NCBI RefSeq assembly: GCF_010894405.1
Contig: NZ_JAAIYA010000007.1
Span: forward strand, 310,001-374,000
Reading direction: 5' to 3'
From: Pyxidicoccus caerfyrddinensis
GTDB lineage: Bacteria > Myxococcota > Myxococcia > Myxococcales > Myxococcaceae
Length of the DNA: 64,000 bases
Numbering within the stretch: the stretch's first letter is position 1; each line of letters starts with the position of its first letter. The notes below the pieces were generated by a model. The model was not told where the DNA came from. It saw nothing but the letters and a program-made list of their open reading frames with translations, and ran no database searches. The position numbers and the translations under genes were made by a program. Shown here in pieces: positions 54,938-64,000 of this stretch.

Positions 54938-56047
54938 GTGACCTTGAAGATCCACCAGGACCACTCCCGCTTCAAACAGATCGTCCGCGGCAAGATAAAG
55001 GCCAACCTGCGCAAGTACGTGCAGAAGGGCGAGATGCTGGGGAAGAAGGGGAAGGACGCCATCTCCATCCCCATTCCGTTCATCGACATTCCCCGCTTCA
55101 AGTACGGCCACAAGGAGCAGGGCGGTGTCGGGCAGGGAGATGGAGAGGTGGGTCAGCAGCTCGGCCCCGGGGCCGTCGAGCCCGGGGAGGGCCACCAGGC
55201 GGGACAAGGCGAGGGCGACCACGCCCTCGAGGTGGATGTCACCCTCGACGAGCTCGCCCAGATTCTGGGTGAGGAGCTGCAGCTGCCCAACATCGAGCGG
55301 CGGCAGAACGAAAAAATCGTCACGCAGAAGATCCGCTACACCGGCATCAACACCACCGGTCCGGAGTCGCTGCGCCACTTCAAGCGCACCTACAAACAGG
55401 CCCTGCGGCGTCAGATTGCCGCGGGGACGTATGACCCGAACCGGCCCATCATCGTCCCCATGCGCGAGGACCGGCGCTACCGCAGCTACAAGCTGCAGAA
55501 CCTGCCGGAGACCAACGCGGTCATCATCTACATGATGGACGTGTCCGGCTCCATGGGTGACGAGCAGAAGGAGATCGTCCGCATCGAGAGCTTCTGGCTC
55601 GATACGTGGCTGCGCCATCAGTACAAGGGTTTGGAGTCGCGCTACATCATCCACGACGCCGTGGCCCGCGAGGTGGACCGGGACACCTTCTTCCACACCC
55701 GCGAGTCCGGCGGGACGATGATCTCCAGCGCGTACAAGCTCTGCCGCGACATCATCCTCGCGGACTACCCGAAGAGCGCGTGGAACATCTACCCGTTCCA
55801 CTTCAGCGACGGTGACAACTGGAGCGCGGACGACACGCGCCAGTGCATCGACATGCTGCGCAACGACGTGCTGCCCAACGTCAACCAGTTCGCCTACGGC
55901 CAGGTGGAGTCGCCCTACGGCAGCGGGCAGTTCATCAAGGACCTGCGCGAGGCGGTGGGGGACACGCCCAACGTCGCGCTGAGCGAGATTGCGGACAAGG
56001 ACGCCATCTACGCGTCCATCAAGGACTTCCTCGGCAAGGGCCGCTGA
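54938..56047 (+). CDS. yhbH: YeaH/YhbH family (DUF444) VWA-like protein
   Basis: A 369-residue DUF444 protein starting at GTG 54938, 25 bp after prkA. The N-terminal region is basic ([20 protein letters not shown]), then a Gly/Glu-rich hinge (about 60-95). The C-terminal part is a VWA-like domain with MIDAS residues Asp201, Ser203 and Ser205 (MMDVSGSMG) and [12 protein letters not shown]. It is the constant partner of PrkA and SpoVR; its molecular role is unknown, though PrkA-dependent phosphorylation is suspected. Confidence 0.93.
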   Translation: MTLKIHQDHSRFKQIVRGKIKANLRKYVQKGEMLGKKGKDAISIPIPFIDIPRFKYGHKEQGGVGQGDGEVGQQLGPGAVEPGEGHQAGQGEGDHALEVDVTLDELAQILGEELQLPNIERRQNEKIVTQKIRYTGINTTGPESLRHFKRTYKQALRRQIAAGTYDPNRPIIVPMREDRRYRSYKLQNLPETNAVIIYMMDVSGSMGDEQKEIVRIESFWLDTWLRHQYKGLESRYIIHDAVAREVDRDTFFHTRESGGTMISSAYKLCRDIILADYPKSAWNIYPFHFSDGDNWSADDTRQCIDMLRNDVLPNVNQFAYGQVESPYGSGQFIKDLREAVGDTPNVALSEIADKDAIYASIKDFLGKGR

Positions 56048-56080
56048 CGCGGACTCGACGCCCACCGGAGCGATTGCCCC

Positions 56081-57574
56081 ATGCCCAAGAGCCTGACACC
56101 CCGCCTCGCCGCGCTCAGGGACGAAATCCACGGCTACGCCAAGGAGTTCGGCCTCGACTTCTTCGACACCATCTTCGAGATGGTGTCCTACGACGAGATG
56201 AACATGGTGGCCGCCTACGGCGGCTTCCCCACGCGCTACCCGCACTGGCGCTGGGGCATGGAGTACGAGCAGCTGGCGAAGGGGTACGAGTACGGGCTGA
56301 GCAAGATCTACGAGCTCGTCATCAACAATGACCCCTGCTACGCCTACTTGATGGAGAGCAACCCGGAGGTGGACCAGAAGCTCGTCATGGCCCACGTCTA
56401 CGGACACTGCGACTTCTTCAAGAACAACTTCTCCTTCCGGCACACCAACCGCCGGATGATTGATGACATGGCCAACCACGCCACCCGGGTGCGCAGGTGG
56501 GTGGACAAGATTGGTGTGGAGAAGGTCGAGGACTTCATCGACCGGACGCTGAGCCTCGAAAACCTCATCGACCAGCACGCGCCGCACATCCGCCGCAACC
56601 CGGACCCGAAGAAGGCCGAGGAAGAGGTCAAGGCCAACGAGCGCGTGGAGGGCTTCAAGGTGGGCCGCGAGTACATGCGCGGCTTCATCAACCCCTCCGA
56701 GTTCCTGGACTCCCAGCGCAAGCGGGTGGAGGACGAGAAGCTCCGCGCGAAGAAGTTCCCCGAGCGCGCGCAGCGCGACGTGCTGCTGTTCCTCCTGGAG
56801 CACGCGCCGCTGGAGCCGTGGGAGTCGGACATCCTCGCGATTCTCCGCGACGAGGCCTACTACTTCGCGCCCCAGGGCCAGACCAAAATCATGAACGAGG
56901 GGTGGGCCAGCTACTGGCACTCCACCATCATGACGCGGCGGGCCCTCAGGGACGACGAAATCATCGACTACGCGGACCACCACTCCGGCACCATGGGGAC
57001 GCGCCCCGGGGCCATCAACCCGTACAAGCTCGGCATCGAGCTGTGGCGGGACATCGAGGACCGGTGGAACAAGGGCCGCTTCGGCAAGGAGTGGGACGAG
57101 TGCGATGACCTCCGCGCGCGCCGCTCCTGGGACAAGAAGCTGGGCGCCGGCCGCGAGAAGATCTTCGAGGTCCGCAAGCACTACAACGACATCACCTTCA
57201 TCGACACGTTCCTCACGGCCGAGTTCGCGATGGAGCAGAAGCTCTTCGTGTATGGCTTCAATGACAAGCGCAACTCGTGGGAAATCATGGACCGCGAGTT
57301 CCGCAAGGTGAAGAGCAAGCTGCTCCAGGGCCTCACCAACTTCGGCCAGCCCATCATCGAGGTGGTGGACGGCAACCATGAGAACCGCGGGGAGATGCTG
57401 CTCGCGCACAAGCACGACGGGCAGGACCTCAAGGGCGACTACGCCCGCGAGACGCTCCGCAACCTCCAGTCCCTCTGGCGCCGCCCCGTCAACATCATCA
57501 CCCGCTACGACAACAAGGGCATGATGCTGCGCTTCGACGGCACGACGCACTCGGAGAAGAAGGTGGAGCTCTAG
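56081..57574 (+). CDS. spoVR: SpoVR/YcgB family protein
   Basis: A 497-residue SpoVR protein, normal length. Hallmarks are MVSYDEMNMVAAYGGFPTRY, VMAHVYGHCDFFKNN, and MNEGWASYWHSTIMTR with HxxxH-like histidine pairs that suggest a metal site. In Bacillus SpoVR affects spore cortex formation; in M. xanthus a homologue is linked to development. Third gene of the prkA operon, 33 bp after yhbH. Confidence 0.95.
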   Translation: MPKSLTPRLAALRDEIHGYAKEFGLDFFDTIFEMVSYDEMNMVAAYGGFPTRYPHWRWGMEYEQLAKGYEYGLSKIYELVINNDPCYAYLMESNPEVDQKLVMAHVYGHCDFFKNNFSFRHTNRRMIDDMANHATRVRRWVDKIGVEKVEDFIDRTLSLENLIDQHAPHIRRNPDPKKAEEEVKANERVEGFKVGREYMRGFINPSEFLDSQRKRVEDEKLRAKKFPERAQRDVLLFLLEHAPLEPWESDILAILRDEAYYFAPQGQTKIMNEGWASYWHSTIMTRRALRDDEIIDYADHHSGTMGTRPGAINPYKLGIELWRDIEDRWNKGRFGKEWDECDDLRARRSWDKKLGAGREKIFEVRKHYNDITFIDTFLTAEFAMEQKLFVYGFNDKRNSWEIMDREFRKVKSKLLQGLTNFGQPIIEVVDGNHENRGEMLLAHKHDGQDLKGDYARETLRNLQSLWRRPVNIITRYDNKGMMLRFDGTTHSEKKVEL

Positions 57575-57690
57575 CCCTCCGGGCGGTTCAGCCTCGCGGT
57601 AAGAATTTCATGTCCGGCCGTGCGGGGGGCCCTACCCGGCGGGTTCCTGGCCTGTCGGGCGGGCGAGCGCGGGAATTGTCGGGACGGCAG

Positions 57691-57720
57691 TTGGGCGCGG
57701 GCGCGAGTGTCCACTAGACT
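57691..57720 (+). promoter_or_regulatory. Possible promoter of the M23 peptidase gene
   Basis: TTGGGC at 57691-57696, an 18-bp spacer and TAGACT at 57715-57720, 14 bp before the ATG at 57734. Confidence 0.35.
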
Positions 57721-57733
57721 CGCTCCCCGCCCC

Positions 57734-58930
57734 ATGCGACTCGCCCCCCTGCTCTGCCTGGCCGCCCTGCTGGCTGCCTCCGTCTCCGAAGCCAGCACCC
57801 GTTACGTCATCAAGAACCGCCGCATCGAGCCGCGCCAGAACCTCGCGCAGGCGCTGCACGATGCGCAGCTGCCGGACACGCAGGTGACGGCCGTCATCTC
57901 CGCGCTGGAGGGCGTGTTCGACTTCCGCAAGTCCCGCGTGGGCGACCAGTTCCGGCTCGTCATCCGCGGCGGGGAGCTGGACTTCTTCGACTACCGCCAG
58001 AGCCTGGTGGACGAGTGGCAGGTGCGCCGCGACGGCGAGAAGTACGTGGGCAGCAAGCGCGCCATCGAGGTGGAGAAGCAGGTGTCCGTCGTCACGCTGG
58101 ACATCAACTCCTCGCTGTACGAGGCGGCCATCGAAGCGGGTGAGGACCCGGCCATCGGCATGGTGCTGGCGGACGTGTTCGCCTGGGACATCGACTTCTA
58201 CCGCGACGTGCGCAAGGGCGACCGGGCGCGCGCGCTGGTGGAGAAGTTCGTCTCCAAGGGCCGCGTGCTGCGCTACGGCGAGGTGCTGGCGGCCACCTAC
58301 GCGGGCGGCCTCGTGGGCAACAAGGAGGTCTTCCGCTACCTGCTGCCGGACGGCCAGCCCAACTTCTTCACCAAGGATGGCTCCAGCGCGAAGAAGACCT
58401 TCCTCAAGAGCCCCCTCAAGTACGCCCACGTCACCAGCAAGTTCGGCAGCCGCTTCCACCCGGTGCTCCAGTACATGAAGGCGCACAACGGCGTGGACTA
58501 CGGCACGCCCATCGGCACCCCGGTGTGGGCGGTGGCGGACGGCACGGTGACGCAGGCGGGCAACGCGGGCGCCGCCGGCAACATGGTGGTCATCCGCCAC
58601 GCCAACGGCTTCGAGACGCAGTACATGCACCTGTCGCGCTTCGGCGACGGCATCCGCGCCGGCGCGCGCATCCGCCAGAAGCAGGTGATTGCGTACTCCG
58701 GCAACACCGGCCGCTCCACCGGGCCGCACCTGCACTTCGGCCTCAAGCGCAACGGCGGCTACACCAACCCGCTCAACCAGGTTTTCCCCCGCGCGGACCC
58801 GCTGCCCAAGACGCTGCTGCCGGACTTCCTGGCGAAGGCGCACGAGCTGGCGGCGCAGATGGAGGCCGTGTCCGTGGCCGCGGTGGCCGGTCAGGCCGCC
58901 AGCGCTCCCGTCGCACCCACGCAGCCATAG
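57734..58930 (+). CDS. M23-family (LytM) murein endopeptidase
   Basis: A 398-residue exported peptidoglycan hydrolase. Signal peptide at 1-22 (ends VSEA), an N-terminal OapA/LysM-like domain (about 30-110; QNLAQALHDAQLPDTQVTAV), and a C-terminal M23 domain (about 240-360). Metal ligands are His251 and Asp255 in HNGVDYG and His334 in HLHFG, with His332 as catalytic base, so it should be active. The plan equals E. coli MepM, which cuts crosslinks to allow wall growth. Independent promoter likely. Confidence 0.93.
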   Translation: MRLAPLLCLAALLAASVSEASTRYVIKNRRIEPRQNLAQALHDAQLPDTQVTAVISALEGVFDFRKSRVGDQFRLVIRGGELDFFDYRQSLVDEWQVRRDGEKYVGSKRAIEVEKQVSVVTLDINSSLYEAAIEAGEDPAIGMVLADVFAWDIDFYRDVRKGDRARALVEKFVSKGRVLRYGEVLAATYAGGLVGNKEVFRYLLPDGQPNFFTKDGSSAKKTFLKSPLKYAHVTSKFGSRFHPVLQYMKAHNGVDYGTPIGTPVWAVADGTVTQAGNAGAAGNMVVIRHANGFETQYMHLSRFGDGIRAGARIRQKQVIAYSGNTGRSTGPHLHFGLKRNGGYTNPLNQVFPRADPLPKTLLPDFLAKAHELAAQMEAVSVAAVAGQAASAPVAPTQP

Positions 58931-58947
58931 CCCCTCGTAGGAGGCCT

Positions 58948-60015
58948 ATGTCCTCCGTCGCCGACTTCATTGCGTTGTCGGAGCAGCTCCACACCGAGCT
59001 CCTCGGCCTGGATGAGGAGCTGTCGCACGGCCTGCCGGATCGGCTGTCGCGCTTCCCCAGGGACCCGGAGCAGCGCCGCGCCGTCCAGCGTGAGCAGGCG
59101 GAGGCGCTGCGGCGCATCCTCCCGGTGCTCACCTCCCGCCTGGACGCGGCCTACGCGCGCCTGACGGCGCTGGACGCCAGCATGTCCGACGAGGAGCGGG
59201 AGGCCGCGCTGGAGCACCACCGCGCGCGCGTGCAGCCCTTCTTCCTCCAGTGTCCCTTCATCCGCCGCTCCGCGGACAAGCCCCTGGGCTACCCCGGGGA
59301 CTACCTGATGGTGGAGATGCTCTTCAACGAGCAGGACGAGGGCGTCTCCACCTTCGCCCGTCTGCTGTCGCGCTATGCGCTCCAGTGCGGCCCCGCCCGC
59401 GCGCACCGCGCCCGCCCGCCCTGGCTGCTCGGGCACCTGCGCCAGCACGAGCTGGAGGTGGGCCGCCCGCTGCGCGTGCTGTCCTTCGCCTGCGGGCCGG
59501 AGCACACGCTGCGCGAGTACGCCACCGCCGGGGCCTCGGGCCACTTCACCCTCTGCGACTTCGACCCGGCGCCGCTGGAGCACTGCCGCCGCCAGTTCCA
59601 GGTGCTCACCCGGCGCGCGGCGCCGCCCCCGCCCACGGTGGACTACGTCCAGCTGTCCACCTACCAGCTGCTGAAACAGAAGGACCTGCGGGAGCAGCTC
59701 CGCCACCCGGAAGGCCACGACGTGCTCGTGGTGGCCGGACTGCTGGACTACCTCAAGGCCCCCGTCGCCGAGCGCTTCCTGGACATCCTCACGCCCCTGG
59801 TGGCACCGGGCGGGCGCGTGCTGCTGACCAACCTCCACGCCCACAACCCGTGGCGGGCCTTCATGGAGTACGTGGGGGACTGGAGCGTGCTGCACCGGGA
59901 GCGGCAGGAGTTCCAGGCCTTGTGCGAGGGCCGCCCGGAGCGGGGCCTGGCCACGCTCGAGCTGACGAGCGACGCCTCGGACACCAACCTCTTCTGGGCC
60001 GGGCGGCGGGGCTGA
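58948..60015 (+). CDS. SAM-dependent methyltransferase-like protein (EF/PhcB-type)
   Basis: A 355-residue protein starting at ATG 58948 behind AGGAGG (58939-58944), 17 bp after the peptidase gene. The middle block RRSADKPLGYPGDYLMVEML and the Rossmann start VLSFACGPEHTLREY resemble the group annotated as extracellular factor 3-hydroxypalmitate methyl ester biosynthesis proteins, which methylate a fatty acid to make a cell-density signal. The N-terminal ~110 residues are helical. The methyl acceptor cannot be told here. Co-transcription with the M23 gene is likely. Confidence 0.7.
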   Translation: MSSVADFIALSEQLHTELLGLDEELSHGLPDRLSRFPRDPEQRRAVQREQAEALRRILPVLTSRLDAAYARLTALDASMSDEEREAALEHHRARVQPFFLQCPFIRRSADKPLGYPGDYLMVEMLFNEQDEGVSTFARLLSRYALQCGPARAHRARPPWLLGHLRQHELEVGRPLRVLSFACGPEHTLREYATAGASGHFTLCDFDPAPLEHCRRQFQVLTRRAAPPPPTVDYVQLSTYQLLKQKDLREQLRHPEGHDVLVVAGLLDYLKAPVAERFLDILTPLVAPGGRVLLTNLHAHNPWRAFMEYVGDWSVLHRERQEFQALCEGRPERGLATLELTSDASDTNLFWAGRRG

Positions 60016-60040
60016 AGCGACCGGCGGCCCGCCGGGACGA

Positions 60041-60628
60041 CTACCACCGCACCAGGAACTCCGAGTGGTCCAGCGCGCAGGCGGTGCCTTCCACCGCGCT
60101 CTGCTCGCCGCCGCCCACGGCCACCAGCGCGGCCCTCAGGCTGCCCTCGTGGAACAGCATGGGCTGCATGTCCCCGCGGAAGACAATCTTCACCCGCCGG
60201 CCCTCCATGGGCTCGCAGTCGTGGGAGCCGTAGCTGACCAGCGTGCGGTACACGGTGGGCGTGCTGGCGAAGGCGCGCTTCGGGTCTCCCCGGCCCACCA
60301 GCTTGGTCAGCGTGTTGCCCACGTGCGACTCGAAGAAGCCGCTGACGGTGGCCGCACCGCAGGCGCGGAAGGCGTCATCCACCGAGGCGCAGTGCGGCTC
60401 CAGCACGTCCACCGCGGCGTAGAGCAGGTGGAGGAAGTCCGCCGCCGGGTAGGAGAAGAAGTCGATGGGCCTCTTCATCTTCACCAGGTCCGCCAGCCGG
60501 GCCACGGCCTCGCTGCCCGCCCGCTGCGAAACGAGGGTGAGGACGGAGTTGAAGATGAAGCCCCGCACGGTGTGGTCGGGGCGCGTCAGCGCGATCCGCT
60601 GGGCAAGTTCGCTCTTGTCGCTGGGCAT
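60041..60628 (-). CDS. Myxobacterial DUF2378 (TIGR02265) protein
   Basis: A 195-residue protein of a family expanded in Myxococcus, with the typical features: FIFNSVLTLV at the start, PIDFFSYPAADFLHLLYAAV in the middle, and a LVSYGSHDCEPMEGRRVKIV tail. Function of the family is unknown. The start at ATG 60628 is well defined; the longer antisense frame beyond it is a shadow of glgP. It is divergent from glgP across 135 bp, so both may share regulation. Confidence 0.85.
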   Translation of the reverse strand: MPSDKSELAQRIALTRPDHTVRGFIFNSVLTLVSQRAGSEAVARLADLVKMKRPIDFFSYPAADFLHLLYAAVDVLEPHCASVDDAFRACGAATVSGFFESHVGNTLTKLVGRGDPKRAFASTPTVYRTLVSYGSHDCEPMEGRRVKIVFRGDMQPMLFHEGSLRAALVAVGGGEQSAVEGTACALDHSEFLVRW

Positions 60629-60763
60629 CGAGGAGGGGTCTCCAAGCTGTGGAGTGCAGGCCCGCTGACCTTGCAGGCGTCTTGTACCAGACTCACGACA
60701 CGGCAGTAGAGCCCATGGCTCCAATCGCGATAAATGAAGGTCTTCCGGAGGACTCCCTACCCG

Positions 60764-63280
<2,517 letters not shown>

Positions 63281-63323
63281 CGGGCGGGCCGGCCGGCCGC
63301 GGGTGAGACACGGAACACCCTGA

Positions 63324-63347
63324 CGCGGTGCGCGATATCGCACCGCG
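63324..63347 (+). terminator. Perfect 9-bp hairpin downstream of glgP
   Basis: CGCGGTGCG and CGCACCGCG flank a 6-nt loop (CGATAT), 43 bp after the glgP stop. No T tract follows, so termination is plausible but not certain. Confidence 0.5.
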
Positions 63348-63402
63348 GGGCGAGGCGCCTGTCCTTTGACGCACAGCGCCACGCGATAACACAGCGCACC
63401 GT

Positions 63403-63420
63403 ATTGACTGGAAAATCAAT
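63403..63420. promoter_or_regulatory. Palindrome ATTGA-N8-TCAAT upstream of the lipase gene
   Basis: A 5-bp inverted repeat with 8-bp spacing overlaps a TTGACT hexamer (63404-63409), a candidate -35 box; the matching -10 is weak (ACTAAC). It could be an operator or part of the lipase promoter, 120 bp before the ATG. Confidence 0.35.
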
Positions 63421-63541
63421 CGCGGGCACTAACACTCCCGGTGTTCCGGTTTCTCCTTCCTGTTCTGGAAGGCCCGGACACGCCTGGGATTGCTCCCTTC
63501 CGCAGTGCGCAGTGCTTCGTTCCCCCCGTGCAGGAGTCCGT

Positions 63542-64000
63542 ATGAAGCAGCAGCGCCCGCTGTTCCTGGCCGTCCTGGCCGTCCTTGGTCTGTCCCTCCC
63601 GGCTTCGGCCGCGGCGGAGCGGACCACCTATCCCGTCGTCTTCGCGCATGGCCTCGGCGGCTTCGACGACATCCTCGGCCTCGACTACTGGGGTGACGAC
63701 TACGGCACCTTCGTCGGGGACCCGTGCAACGAGTTCCTCGAGGTGAGCTGCAACGGCGACATCGACAACGGACAGCAGTCGTTCGTCGCCGCGGTGCAGC
63801 CGCTGCAGAGCTCGGATGTCCGCGGCCTGGACCTGGCCAACGACATCGAGAGCTACATGACCACGAAGGGCGTCCGGTACGTCAACCTCGTGGGCCACTC
63901 GCAGGGTGGCATCGACGCGCGCAAGGCCGCGCGCGTGCTGCGCGAGCGCAAGGGCTACGCGGTGGTGAAGGTGCTCTTGAGCATCTCCTCGCCGCACCGG
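63542..64000 (+). CDS. Secreted triacylglycerol lipase, 3'-truncated by the window
   Basis: The first 153 residues of a secreted alpha/beta-hydrolase; the frame is open to the window edge. Signal peptide at about 1-24 (LPASA end), then TYPVVFAHGLGGFDDILGLD, the oxyanion HG region of Pseudomonas-type lipases, and GHSQGG with nucleophile Ser120, then SISSPHR at the edge. The catalytic Asp and His and any calcium site lie outside. Likely a digestive lipase, fitting a predatory lifestyle. No neighbouring foldase is visible. Confidence 0.9.
   Translation, partial: MKQQRPLFLAVLAVLGLSLPASAAAERTTYPVVFAHGLGGFDDILGLDYWGDDYGTFVGDPCNEFLEVSCNGDIDNGQQSFVAAVQPLQSSDVRGLDLANDIESYMTTKGVRYVNLVGHSQGGIDARKAARVLRERKGYAVVKVLLSISSPHR

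Overview
The window is very GC-rich and densely packed with genes. It carries protein families largely restricted to myxobacteria: a DUF2378/TIGR02265 protein, a TIGR02266-type PilZ-like domain fused to Hsp70, and a PrkA-YeaH-SpoVR sporulation set. It is best read as chromosomal DNA of a member of the Myxococcaceae (Myxococcus/Corallococcus/Pyxidicoccus type). No rRNA, tRNA, CRISPR array or intact insertion sequence was seen. The sequence is open at both ends: the first gene may lack its 5' end, and the last, a secreted lipase, is cut off at 64000.

Layout. 1-2.4 kb is the end of a polysaccharide-type locus (helical protein, CelD/FemAB-like acyltransferase, hexapeptide acetyltransferase). 2.5-12.6 kb is the accessory part and the most interesting. 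It has four proteins with TIR-like or nucleoside-deoxyribosyltransferase-like domains. One has an unknown N-terminus and a Cap12/PF10137-like TIR. One has nine membrane spans and a divergent TIR-like tail. Two carry an N-terminal NDT/TIR-like domain followed by ASK1-type TRAFs-binding TPRs, and the second of these ends in a SLOG domain. A patatin phospholipase is translationally coupled to the SLOG protein. A degraded IS3 transposase fragment lies at the divergent junction. I read this as a candidate immune or conflict island with Thoeris-like logic (nucleotide-signal maker, SLOG sensor, membrane-attacking effector). That is inference from domains, not a demonstrated system.

12.7-20.4 kb is an overlapping three-gene envelope operon: a giant YdbH/AsmA-like protein, a YdbL/DUF1318-like lipoprotein, and a beta-propeller plus TPR secreted protein. 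20.6-26.6 kb is alaS overlapping a lipoprotein gene and a PilZ-Hsp70 fusion. 26.7-35.2 kb holds outer-membrane proteins, glutamate-cysteine ligase, an EI24 membrane protein, a very long S41 C-terminal processing protease, a glycerophosphodiesterase and a TatA-like protein.

35.2-45.3 kb holds a zinc-ribbon membrane protein with repeated DPF motifs, a PhaR-like regulator facing a phasin-like/ParA operon, a pair of ArsA/Get3-like ATPases, a TPR lipoprotein and a Ste24-like protease. 45.4-47.4 kb has a HrpF/NolX-like protein with an LcrH/SycD-like TPR partner, an orphan type-III-secretion-like pair. 47.6-52.5 kb has ruvX, a GT39-type glycosyltransferase, a secreted protein and an ABC exporter. 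52.8-57.6 kb is prkA-yeaH-spoVR, a stress and sporulation operon. 57.7-64 kb has an M23 peptidase, a methyltransferase-like protein, a DUF2378 protein, glycogen phosphorylase and the start of a lipase.

All domain assignments come from reading motifs by eye; no database search was possible.
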